A stretch of 64,000 nucleotides of DNA from Crocinitomicaceae bacterium (GTDB taxonomy: Bacteria; Bacteroidota; Bacteroidia; Flavobacteriales_D; Crocinitomicaceae). Location of the stretch: the NCBI GenBank assembly GCA_016708105.1, contig JADJGJ010000004.1, positions 248,001 through 312,000 of the forward strand, in the 5' to 3' direction. Shown here piece after piece: positions 46,164 through 54,656 of this stretch (positions are counted from its first letter, which is position 1; the number at the start of each line of letters is the position of its first letter). The notes under the pieces were generated by a model, which saw only the letters and a program-made list of their open reading frames with translations, had not been told where the DNA came from and ran no database searches. The position numbers were made by a program, and so were the translations under genes.

Positions 46164-48212
46164 ATGACCCGTTGTCTAAAAATCGGAATCTTTTTTTTAT
46201 CCCTTCAAGTGTGGGGACAAAAATTTGCTGATGTCAATTATTATTTGGTTGACTCATTGGAGTATGACAACATATTGCCCGAGTACCAGCAACTCATCAA
46301 CAACAGCTTATCCTATTATCATAATGCTGAAACCGATATAGACCGCATTAATGCGGTAAACAATATTGTGAAACTTTGTTGGGATGAAAATGTTTGGCCA
46401 AAATATAATTATTGGGTGTATGAATTCACGTCAGAAAAATTAAAAGAACCACAAACTGATTCAGTGCGCACCCTCATGTTACAAGCGCTTGCCGGTTCAA
46501 TGTATTATATTGGCTGGAACTATTATGTGGCGGCTGATTATGAGAAATGTCTTTCATTCTATACTGAGTGCAAAAATATTTATACTGAAATTGGGGATTC
46601 AATTGGCATTTCTAATGCGCTGGACAATATAGGCAATGTATATTTAGCCAGAGGAGAATCAGCCATTGCGCTTGACTTCTATAGGCAGGCATTGGTCTTG
46701 CGAGAGCAGCTTAATTACTCCATTGGCATGGCGGCGTCGCTGACCAGCATTGGCTCAGTTTACATGGAGCATGGTGACTATCTAAACGCGTATGATGAAT
46801 TGAAAAGAAGTTTATTGTATTATGAAGAGGTGAATTATATTCCGGGTATTTCATCTGCACTTAACAACCTTGGGTTTATTGAGTATTATTTTGGTAATAA
46901 AGAGGGGGCAATGAATTATTTTCAACGCAGTTTAGCGATAAAAATACAAATAGGAGACAAACAGGGAGAAGCCATTTCGTATACTCAACTTGGACTGATC
47001 TATTATGATGAAGGCAATTATAAAGAGGCGCTCAAGTACTACAAAAAGGGACTAATTCTCAATCATGAAATTGGAAGTAAACGGGCTGTTGCCGGAAACC
47101 TACAAAATATTGGCATGGTGTATTTAGCACAGCTGAAATTCAAAAAAGCGATTTCATATTTCAATAAAAGCCTTGTGCTTTCACAGCAAATTGGTTTGGT
47201 AAATGAAAAAAGGATAGCATTAAAAAGCCTATTTGATACACATGTAATTCAAGGTAATTTTGAAGCAGCGGAAAGTGAAATATCAGAAATAATTGCCATG
47301 CGGATGCATGATGTGAATGTCAACTTTGTCATTCTCCCTGAACAGAAAAAAGAATTGTACTTCAATACCATGGTGGATGATTTCATGGATTTATACGCAT
47401 TTGCAGAATTGAGAAAAAATGAGCATCCTTCAATTACCGAATTGGCTTACAACAATGCGCTTGTATTGAAAGGGCTGCTACTTAAGTCGGCCACTGCCAT
47501 GCGTGACGCAATTCATGGAAGTGGTAATGCCAACTTGATAGAAACCTATACAAAATGGATTGCCTTGAAACAAGAAATTGCTAATGCTTACGCTAAGGGA
47601 TCTGAATATGAAAATTTAGAAAAATCAGCAAATGAACTTGAGCAAGAATTAATAAAAAAATCTGCTGCTTTTAGTGAATATCATGCAGCTGATGATGTTG
47701 ATTGGAAAGATATTCAAACCCATTTAAAACCCGGTGAAGCTGCAATTGAGTTTGTACATTTCAACCCGCTGAACATGAATGACACCGCTATTCATTATGC
47801 AGCTATGATTATTACACCCAATTCTGTTTACCCTGAAATGGTAAGTATTTGTTCAAGTCAAGAACTTGAAAAAACGCTTGGTTTGGTACAAACAAATAAT
47901 TTGACGTATGTACAAAATTTGTATGGCACAAAACAAAAACCAAATCAAACTTTGTATCAATTAATTTGGAAACCACTTGAGCAATTTCTGCTTGATGCAA
48001 ATACGCTGTTCATATCAGCATCTGGACTCATTCACAAAATTTCATTGTACGCATTGGCTGATGAGCAGAACCGCTTTTTATGTGACAAGTATAATCTGGT
48101 GCCGCTTAGCAGCACAGCACAAATAGCGACATCAGATAACTATCAATTTGAAACCAGCGGAACCGTGACTCTTTTTGGAGGCGTAAAATATAGCACAGAC
48201 AAAACGCAGCAT
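46164..48212 (+). CDS. TPR-CHAT caspase-like protein, first exon (interrupted by group II intron)
   Basis: 683 codons up to the intron. The start at 46164 gives a signal peptide (MTRCLKIGIFFLSLQVWGQ); the open frame from 46053 adds an unlikely leader. The region contains many TPRs of the GIGxxxxN type (ALDNIGNVYLARGESAIALD, SLTSIGSVYMEHGDYLNAYD, AISYTQLGLIYYDEGNYKEA), a coiled segment, and the first part of a CHAT domain (PGEAAIEFVHFNPLN, LYQLIWKPLEQFL, LFISASGLIHKISLYAL, TVTLFGGVKYSTD). Unspliced, translation stops at 48338 after 42 intron-encoded codons, before the catalytic residues. CHAT proteases are caspase-fold peptidases; no partner substrate gene was recognised. Confidence 0.85.
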
Positions 48213-48866
48213 GTGTGTGCGCCCCGCATGAGCGGTAGCGCACCCGCCGCAAGCTATTCAAAAAGTTTAAAATTGCAAATTAAATTTCAGAAAAGCAAAC
48301 GGTGGGTGAAAAGTTTCCAGAGGATGAAAGTTCCTTAATTGCGGAAGTAACGTTCCAAAATTTAGCAAGTCGCAAGGTGGTTGAGAGTGATCTCAGCACT
48401 GAAGGAAGCGAGACTGCAAAAGTTGGTACTGAAGAACATGAAGTACATAAGAGGCTAATTAAAATGGATGGCAGCACACCATTGTGAAGTCCAAAGAACA
48501 CAAGAAATTTTAATTAGTAGATGTAACAGGAATTGACGGAAGGAACACGCTCTTACCGGGGAGGTCTTCAATGCTACGAGTTAGCGATGAAGAAGTCAGC
48601 AGAGGTCATAGTACTTTAGCAACGAGCTGTGCGAAAATTGGAAAACACAGATGGTCTCACAAAGAAGGAAGGACTGAACGTAAGTTTTCGGAAATAAACT
48701 TGAGAATGTTTCGACATAGCTCCTGATTAAAGTATCCGAATAAGATAGAATGGTGTAAAGAGCATTTTATCTGATGACTTACGAACCGCCGTATGCGAGA
48801 CCCGCATGTACGGTGGTGTGAGAGGCGAACTCCGTCAGACGATTCTGGCGGAGCCGTCTACTCGAT
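48213..48866 (+). mobile_element. ORF-less bacterial group II intron
   Basis: It begins GTGTGTGCGCCC (typical GUGYG start) and ends ...CTACTCGAT. Domain V is at 48785-48817: ACCGCCGT pairs with ACGGTGGT (48810-48817), a two-base bulge (GT, 48808-48809), and ATGCG pairs with CGCAT. Domain VI has CTCCGTCAG (48830-48838) pairing with CTGGCGGAG (48845-48853) and an unpaired A at 48860 as branch point, seven bases from the end. The conserved block GAAGTCAGCAGAGGTCATAG near 48590 ends domain I-III, and a possible EBS1 (ATGCT, 48571-48575) pairs with exon AGCAT (48208-48212). Domain IV is short and carries no reverse transcriptase. Ends are uncertain by one or two bases. It sits in the plus orientation, able to splice from the host transcript. 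Confidence 0.85.
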
Positions 48867-49555
48867 TGTGGAATTATCTGCCCGGTTCATTGATTGAAAC
48901 AGATTCAATTCATGCCCAATTAAACAACCTATTCAAACTGAATTATTTTAGCCAAGAAAATGCTTCAGAAGAAAATTTCAAAAACCATGCATCAGAAAGT
49001 AAAATGATTCACATTGCTTCTCATGGCTTTTTTTATCCTGATCCTGAATTAGTGCAAAAGCAAACCTATCATGAAGAGAAAGAAGACAACCCTGACTTTA
49101 GAGGTGGCGCATCTGGTTACGGTATATGGAATTTTGTGAGCAACAGAAACCCTTTAATGCGTTCAGGCATTGCGCTGGCAGGAGCCAATGATATGTGGAA
49201 CCGAAGCTTTTTTGAAGAAGGAGAAGATGGTGTATTAACTGCGCAAGAGGTGGCAACATTAAATTTGCGCAATACTGATTTGGTTGTTCTTTCAGCCTGT
49301 GAAACGGGACTTGGAGACATACGTGGCAGCGAAGGAGTTTACGGCCTACAACGCGCATTCAAAATGGCGGGCGCTCGTTTTCTCATCATGAGTCTATGGC
49401 AAGTACCTGATGCTGAAACAGCCGAGTTTATGATGCAATTCTACGCTAACCTCATGCAATTAAAAAACATCAGACAAGCTTTTCATGCAACACAAAAAAG
49501 CATGAGTGAAAAATATGATCCTTATTATTGGGCTGCCTTTGTGTTGATTGAGTGA
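48867..49555 (+). CDS. TPR-CHAT caspase-like protein, second exon (catalytic half of CHAT domain)
   Basis: About 230 codons. The frame that continues the protein reads LWNYLPGSLIETDSIHAQL from 48866, exactly the segment that follows the LFGG strand in CHAT domains. The caspase-type dyad is intact: His in MIHIASHGFFYPD and Cys in LVVLSACETGLGDIRGSEGV; the family ending GARFLIMSLWQVPDAETAEF and YWAAFVLI is complete. So the protein is functional only if the intron is removed in frame. Joining 48212 to 48866, or 48214 to 48868, restores the frame; joining at 48867 with a start at 48213 would not. The open frame from 48806 with its own ATG is intron sequence (domain V). Confidence 0.8.
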
Positions 49556-49583
49556 GCGCAATCAAACTTGAGTGAGTAGGAAA

Positions 49584-51116
49584 CTAAATCGCCTGAATGA
49601 GTGATTGTGTGCCAATGATGTGTTTGTTTTGGTAAACCGGCTTTACTTTTACGCGCAGCCGAATTTTTTCTCCGTTCTTTTTGATGCCGGTATATTCAAA
49701 TTCTTGTGACACTTCAATTCCTTTTATTCTTTGTTCATGTCTGTTTACAAGTCCAACTCTATCTTCAGGTGAAACATAATCTGTCATTTGCAGGTTATGC
49801 AATTCATCTTGACTGAATCCAAAAAGTTGAAAAAATTTATTGTTGGCATAAATGATTCTGCCCTCAACATCATCTACTATAAACGCATCATTCATGTCTT
49901 CAGCCAGTGACTTCAATTGTTGCATGGCTGAGTTAACCAGTATATCAGCAATTTTTCTATCCGTAATATCATGTGTGGTGCCCCATACTTTTGATATAAT
50001 GCCCTGTTCATTACGATCACAAACGGCTTCAGTATATAAAAACTTTTCACGCTGATCAGGCAAACAAATTTTATTTTCTAATTTAAAATCATCACCATGT
50101 GCTATGGCGTTTCTGAATGATTCACGCACCAAATCAATCTCATCATGACAAATACGGGTCATTAGAATGTCCATTAATCCAATTCCTTCAGCCTTATCAA
50201 TTTCATATATACGATAAAGTTCTTCTGAGCAAATAAAATTATTGGCAGCAACATCATACTCCCAGTGAGCAATTTTAGCAATTTGCTGAGCAAGCGTAAA
50301 TCGCTCTTCATTTTTTCTGGTTTCAATTTCAGATTCTTTAATTGCTGTGATGTCGGTTTCATAACTTAGAATGTACACATTGTTGTCAACATCAGTCACC
50401 GGACAAAATTTGCGTAGCATGAATACTTTTTTTCCGTCAGCCTCTACTGATTCTTCAACCCATTCAACTTCTATATTCTCTGAGAGGGCCTCCCTGAACA
50501 TGGTAGTGCGTTTGATCATTTTTTCACGCATGCTTTTTTTGAGCGTGTCACCTGCCATTGACAATTCGCTCATCATGTGCCCTTCATTACCCATGCGCAA
50601 TTTTGCTGACGGATTTACATATAAGGGCGTTCCAAATCGGTCAAAAACACAAATGTCAAGGGGTAAATATTTTAATATGTTCTCTACAAATTTTTGAGAT
50701 GCAATTGTTTTAGTCTCTTCTTCTTTGCGCTCCGTAATTGGTGTTGATAATGCAATAAACTGTAACTTCTGATCTCGTTGCTGAATAACAGGGCTAATGG
50801 TAGATTGAATCCAATACAGTTCTCCGTTTGCATTGCGGTTGCAAATTTCACCACGCCACGTTCTGCCTGAGCTTATTGTTTGCCACATAGCAATGAAATA
50901 ATCTTTTGGGTGTTGCCCTGATTTAAGCAGTGCGTGCGTTTTTCCAATCAAATCATGCCGGGCATAACCGCTGTAGTAGGCAAACAAATCATTCACCCAA
51001 GTAATTTTACCGCGCTCATCAGTCACACTAATCATCATGCCGGCGCTAATGGCAGAAAGCAGTGAATGACACGCTTCAGCTGATATACCGTTCAATGAGC
51101 TTTCTATGTTTTCCAT
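49584..51116 (-). CDS. Multi-PAS protein without an output domain
   Basis: 510 residues, soluble, no signal peptide. Four PAS-type domains: about 15-130 (MMISVTDERGKITWVNDLFA, GQHPKDYFIAMWQTISSGRT), 145-255 (LDICVFDRFGTPLYVNPS), 270-390 (IAHWEYDVAANNFICSEELY, GTTHDITDRK) and 395-510 (DAFIVDDVEGRIIYANNKFF, LFGFSQDELHNLQMTDYVSP). The protein stops right after the last PAS fold; no histidine kinase, GGDEF, cyclase or phosphatase part follows. It must work by binding a partner. Convergent with the TPR-CHAT gene, 28 bases apart. Confidence 0.88.
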   Translation of the reverse strand: MENIESSLNGISAEACHSLLSAISAGMMISVTDERGKITWVNDLFAYYSGYARHDLIGKTHALLKSGQHPKDYFIAMWQTISSGRTWRGEICNRNANGELYWIQSTISPVIQQRDQKLQFIALSTPITERKEEETKTIASQKFVENILKYLPLDICVFDRFGTPLYVNPSAKLRMGNEGHMMSELSMAGDTLKKSMREKMIKRTTMFREALSENIEVEWVEESVEADGKKVFMLRKFCPVTDVDNNVYILSYETDITAIKESEIETRKNEERFTLAQQIAKIAHWEYDVAANNFICSEELYRIYEIDKAEGIGLMDILMTRICHDEIDLVRESFRNAIAHGDDFKLENKICLPDQREKFLYTEAVCDRNEQGIISKVWGTTHDITDRKIADILVNSAMQQLKSLAEDMNDAFIVDDVEGRIIYANNKFFQLFGFSQDELHNLQMTDYVSPEDRVGLVNRHEQRIKGIEVSQEFEYTGIKKNGEKIRLRVKVKPVYQNKHIIGTQSLIQAI

Positions 51117-51255
51117 GATGCAATAAATTTAGTGAGAATCTTATGTGCAAATTAGTTGGGCAGGAAAAATAAATGAACAGAAATTTACATGGAACAATAA
51201 AGCCGTTGGTAAAAGGCGCTTCAGGAGGATGTCTATCAAGCGATAAGATAAATTC

Positions 51256-51285
51256 TTGCGCTTTTAGAAAAAAATGATATCTTAG
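51256..51285 (+). promoter_or_regulatory. Candidate promoter for the 51304 gene
   Basis: TTG at 51256-51258, a 19-base spacer, and TATCTTAG at 51278-51285, one base off TAnnTTTG. The ATG at 51304 is 18 bases downstream. Confidence 0.45.
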
Positions 51286-51303
51286 ATAATCAAATTATTC
51301 GCT

Positions 51304-52032
51304 ATGAACGGAAACCCCATGCTTGGCATGTACATCGGAATTGGAGTAGGTGTGCTTTTTGTTTTAATTATGATTCTTGTTATTCCCCGTCAAATTAAAA
51401 AAGCTAAACAGCGTGGGCAACAAACCGCTGACAACATGATTCGTGATTTTGAAAATCGCACCGGGTTAAAGTGGAACGGTCAACAATTTACCGGCACCTA
51501 TAAAGGATATCAAGCAAGAGTAGAAAAAAACATTGCATACAATAAAGCAAAAATTTTTGACGGAGTGACAGACATGGTTTTTGATACCAAGTACAAAGAA
51601 AACATGCATGGCAACACCACTGTATATCCCACGCTTAAAATTTGGCTTGAAAAAAACGGGGTTTCATATCCTGATGTTACGCTTTTTCAAACCGGCAATT
51701 TTTTTCTGAATAATGATGAGTTTTGGAATAACCGGGTGAATGGCAGAATACCTGAAGATTCTAAATTAGACATCAACGCTGATCCGCTTCATAAAAAGGG
51801 AACACTTTATGGCAGCGCAGAAGGGGCAAACAAACTGCTTAATTCAGCTGAACTAAAACAACTGATGTCAGCATGGATTTATCCTGATTTGCGCGCTAAT
51901 AATTCTACCATTACACTTGAGCTCAACAATCCATCAATCATTCCATCATGGGGACACAATAAAACCTCAGGTATAGAGTGGATGGTGCAAGGACTTGATA
52001 TTTGTGTTGCAACCGGAAATGCTTTGTCTTGA
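51304..52032 (+). CDS. Single-span membrane protein of unknown function
   Basis: 242 residues: a short N-terminus, one membrane helix (YIGIGVGVLFVLIMILVIP), then a basic stop-transfer (RQIKKAKQRGQQ) and about 195 cytoplasmic residues with alternating beta pattern (FTGTYKGYQARVEKNIAYNK, TVYPTLKIWLEKNGVSYPDV, STITLELNNPSIIPSWG). Not recognised. Convergent with the 52629-52051 gene, 18 bases apart. Confidence 0.65.
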   Translation: MNGNPMLGMYIGIGVGVLFVLIMILVIPRQIKKAKQRGQQTADNMIRDFENRTGLKWNGQQFTGTYKGYQARVEKNIAYNKAKIFDGVTDMVFDTKYKENMHGNTTVYPTLKIWLEKNGVSYPDVTLFQTGNFFLNNDEFWNNRVNGRIPEDSKLDINADPLHKKGTLYGSAEGANKLLNSAELKQLMSAWIYPDLRANNSTITLELNNPSIIPSWGHNKTSGIEWMVQGLDICVATGNALS

Positions 52033-52050
52033 GAGAAAAAGAATCAGTGC

Positions 52051-52629
52051 TTATCTCATTTTACCGCCGCGCCCTTTCATCATTTGCGCTTGTCTGATTT
52101 GATTGGCAGAAGTGGTTTTACCCATTTGTTTTTTCAAAGATTTTAAATGCTCAGACAACAAGCCGTCTTTATCTAATTTTTTTGCTTCAACCAATAAATT
52201 GTCGGCTTCATTGCGTCTGCCGGTGCTCATGCAAATTGCTGCAAGGTGCATTTTAGCCATTGCTTTGTCTGTGTCACGCTTAAGTCCAATAGAGAGTGCT
52301 TTTCTAAATAATGATTCTTTTTGTCCCAGCGTACTTGCACCTCCTGCGCCTGTTGTGCCGCACAAATAAAAATAATAGGCCCGCTGACGACGCAGCAAAA
52401 ACTGTGGCTGTTTGATTTTATTAAGATGAACAACCGCCTTATCAATGTTCTGCAAGCGCAATTGATTTATTGCAAGTATAATGCGCTCATTTCTGAAAAT
52501 AAATAGAATGAATAGGGCAGATACAAAAATGAAAACAATGCCCCATCCCCAATGTCCGGTAGCAAATAAATACACAGTGTAGGCTAAAGATGAAAGGCTG
52601 AGTACTAATTTTAAAAGAAGTGCAATCAT
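52051..52629 (-). CDS. Membrane protein with TPR-like C-terminus
   Basis: 192 residues. Two membrane helices at the N-terminus (IALLLKLVLSLSSLAYTVYL and WGWGIVFIFVSALFILFIF), then a helical region with TPR character (AVVHLNKIKQPQFLLRRQRA, RKALSIGLKRDTDKAMAKMH, GRRNEADNLLVEAKKLDKDG) and a basic tail. Unrecognised. Starts 10 bases after the RidA stop, same strand, so probably co-transcribed with it. Confidence 0.7.
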   Translation of the reverse strand: MIALLLKLVLSLSSLAYTVYLFATGHWGWGIVFIFVSALFILFIFRNERIILAINQLRLQNIDKAVVHLNKIKQPQFLLRRQRAYYFYLCGTTGAGGASTLGQKESLFRKALSIGLKRDTDKAMAKMHLAAICMSTGRRNEADNLLVEAKKLDKDGLLSEHLKSLKKQMGKTTSANQIRQAQMMKGRGGKMR

Positions 52630-52639
52630 GGTTTAATAT

Positions 52640-53068
52640 TTAATCAAGTGTGGCAATACATTTTAATTCAATAGCTATTGGTGTTGGCAGAGAATTTATT
52701 TCAACCGTTGTACGGCATGGTTGATTGTCTTTGAAATATTCAGCGTACACCCGGTTATAGACAACAAAATCACGTTTCATGTTTACCAAAAAAACGGTGA
52801 CATCAACTAATTTATCCCATGATGAACCTGAAGCCTCCAGAATAGTTTTCACGTTGTCAAAAACAGAACGGCACTGCGCTTCAAAATCAAACGACTTAAA
52901 ATTTCCGTTGTGGTCAAGTTCAAGACCCGGAACCCCGGAATCATTCGCATCAGATCCGGCAACACGCGGACCAACCCCTGATAAAAATAACAAGTTGCCT
53001 GCTTTGCGCGCATGAGGATACAAGCCAACCGGCTTTGGAGCATTAGATGTGCTGATTTTGTCAGACAT
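52640..53068 (-). CDS. RidA/YjgF family protein (aminomuconate deaminase-like)
   Basis: 142 residues. Family features: NAPKPVGLYPHARKAGNLLF, LSGVGPRVAG, SSWDKLVDVTVFLVNMKRDF, YAEYFKDNQPCRTTVEINSL and a C-terminal IAIELKCIAT. The conserved Arg of PCRTTVE is the imine-binding residue of RidA-type deaminases. The P-V-G-x-Y-P-H-A-R start is that of the 2-aminomuconate deaminase-like subgroup linked to kynurenine or aminophenol breakdown in some Bacteroidota; no such pathway genes are visible here. A -7 box (TATATTTG, minus strand 53092-53085) lies 16 bases upstream. Located after the nos cluster but with its own promoter candidate. Confidence 0.88.
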   Translation of the reverse strand: MSDKISTSNAPKPVGLYPHARKAGNLLFLSGVGPRVAGSDANDSGVPGLELDHNGNFKSFDFEAQCRSVFDNVKTILEASGSSWDKLVDVTVFLVNMKRDFVVYNRVYAEYFKDNQPCRTTVEINSLPTPIAIELKCIATLD

Positions 53069-53146
53069 GCTGTAAAGTTTTCTGCAAATATACGATTTGA
53101 AAAATCATCTGCCTTCATTCCTTGTGATTGGCAGTAAACGGATAAG

Positions 53147-53929
53147 TTAAAAATCTTTCCGTTTTGCGCGTCTAACAAAGGCCAATACGGGCAGTGCCGC
53201 CCAAATCACCAGCATAAAAAACGACAATAAAATGCCGTTGAATGAGCCAAACACCTGCTGAAATACCGCGCCGGTATAGCCCATCATAGCTGAAATATCA
53301 AGCTTGAGCAAAATCATTACCCTTGACAAGTCCACTGGGTTAATCATAGTTAATACCACCGCCGCATTTTCAAGCGGGTATTCATTGAATATAACAAAAA
53401 CATACAAGAGTAACCCGTCATAAACCACAGATAGTATCAACCAAACTAAAATGGCAATTCCAAATCCTTTAATTCTGTCTTCATTTAAAATAGAAATATA
53501 GTATGCCAGGGCAGTAAAAATGAATGATAGCATCACGCCGCAAATCACCAGAATACCGTAATCCCAAATATAATCTGACACAAATGCACCGTACATAGCA
53601 AAGGGAATGGATGTGCCCGCCATGAAACTTATCACCAATGAAATACTCAAACCCAGATATTGTCCCAGAAAAACCTGTGAACGTTTGATGGGCTGACACA
53701 ACAACAATTCAGCAAAATCTTTAGAGCTATAATAATACATAACACCAAACACCGTGCTGATGAGCGGCACAATGGTGATGGTTAAATTCATCAAACTGCC
53801 AACTGCCTTGGGTAAATCAGAAGTGAAGTTTAAAAGAATAACAGCAGACAAAAAGAAGAATAAAAAATATAAAATCATCCACCGGCTACGCAGTACATCA
53901 AAGAAACTGTATTTTAATATTTTCAGCAT
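53147..53929 (-). CDS. nosY: NosY-type ABC transporter permease
   Basis: 260 residues with six hydrophobic segments (WMILYFLFFFLSAVILLNF, TIVPLISTVFGVMYYYSS, LGLSISLVISFMAGTSIPFA, YGILVICGVMLSFIFTALAY, AILVWLILSVVYDGLLLYVF, ILLSFFMLVIWAALPVLAFV). The DFAELLLCQPIKRSQVFLGQ segment is the coupling-helix motif of NosY permeases. With NosF it forms an ABC transporter that supplies a sulfur species or energises NosD for assembly of the CuZ centre of NosZ. Starts one base after nosF ends. Last gene of the cluster. Confidence 0.92.
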   Translation of the reverse strand: MLKILKYSFFDVLRSRWMILYFLFFFLSAVILLNFTSDLPKAVGSLMNLTITIVPLISTVFGVMYYYSSKDFAELLLCQPIKRSQVFLGQYLGLSISLVISFMAGTSIPFAMYGAFVSDYIWDYGILVICGVMLSFIFTALAYYISILNEDRIKGFGIAILVWLILSVVYDGLLLYVFVIFNEYPLENAAVVLTMINPVDLSRVMILLKLDISAMMGYTGAVFQQVFGSFNGILLSFFMLVIWAALPVLAFVRRAKRKDF

Positions 53930-53930
53930 A

Positions 53931-54656
53931 CTAGTGTTGTGTTTGATTGTTTTGATCGTGCTCTTCTAACATAGCTGCTATGGCGCGTTCCAAATTGAGT
54001 GCGCTATATTTTTGAACTAATTCAGCCGGGCTACCGTGATAGTAAATTTTTCCATCAAGTAAAAAGATAATTTCATCAGCCAACTCTTCTACTTCACTCA
54101 AAATATGTGTAGTGATAAAAATTGTTTTGCCTTTTTGTTTTTCACTGAGAACATACTCTTTAAACTTTACGCATGAAACAGGATCAAGCCCAACAGTGGG
54201 TTCATCAAAAATATAAAATGAGGCATCAAACATCAATGCCAAAACCAAGTTCACTTTTTGCCGTGTTCCGCCTGACAAACTGCGCAAAGGAACGTGTAAA
54301 AAACTTGTCAGTTTAAACAGCTCAATCAAGCGACTAAAATCAACGGTTTGTTTGCGCAAATCTTGTACCATGGCAAACAATTCACTCACTTTAAGGTTTT
54401 CAGGGAACCGTGCAATTTGTGGCAAATAGCCAATGTCTTTTCTGTACGCACAGTTGTTTTTAATGTTGTTACCGTTGATCCGAATAGTTCCTTTAGTTGG
54501 AATCACTAAACCCAAAATAGATTTTATCAAGGTGGTTTTGCCTGATCCGTTTGGTCCAAGCACCGCAACTGACTTGCCTTGTTGTACACTAAATGAAATA
54601 CCACGCAAAACGTGTAGTTTGCCAAATGATTTTTCAATATTTTCAACCTCTACCAT
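53931..54656 (-). CDS. nosF: NosF-type ABC transporter ATPase
   Basis: 241 residues. Walker A (AVLGPNGSGKTTLIKSIL), signature LRSLSGGTRQKVNLVLALMF, Walker B with catalytic Glu (FYIFDEPTVGLDPVS) and switch His (TTHILSEVEEL) are complete. It powers NosY in copper-centre maturation of nitrous oxide reductase. The start overlaps the nosD stop by seven bases. The C-terminal 40 residues (KYSALNLERAIAAMLEEHDQ) are a helical tail. Confidence 0.94.
   Translation of the reverse strand: MVEVENIEKSFGKLHVLRGISFSVQQGKSVAVLGPNGSGKTTLIKSILGLVIPTKGTIRINGNNIKNNCAYRKDIGYLPQIARFPENLKVSELFAMVQDLRKQTVDFSRLIELFKLTSFLHVPLRSLSGGTRQKVNLVLALMFDASFYIFDEPTVGLDPVSCVKFKEYVLSEKQKGKTIFITTHILSEVEELADEIIFLLDGKIYYHGSPAELVQKYSALNLERAIAAMLEEHDQNNQTQH

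Noticed and set aside
48302..48487. Short frames inside the intron as a maturase or other intron-encoded protein
   Set aside because: Only about 60 codons, with no reverse transcriptase motif such as YADD; the region folds as domain I of the intron.
48806..48865. ATG at 48806 as the start of a separate CHAT gene
   Set aside because: The first 20 codons are domain V and VI of the intron; the true coding sequence continues from the first exon.
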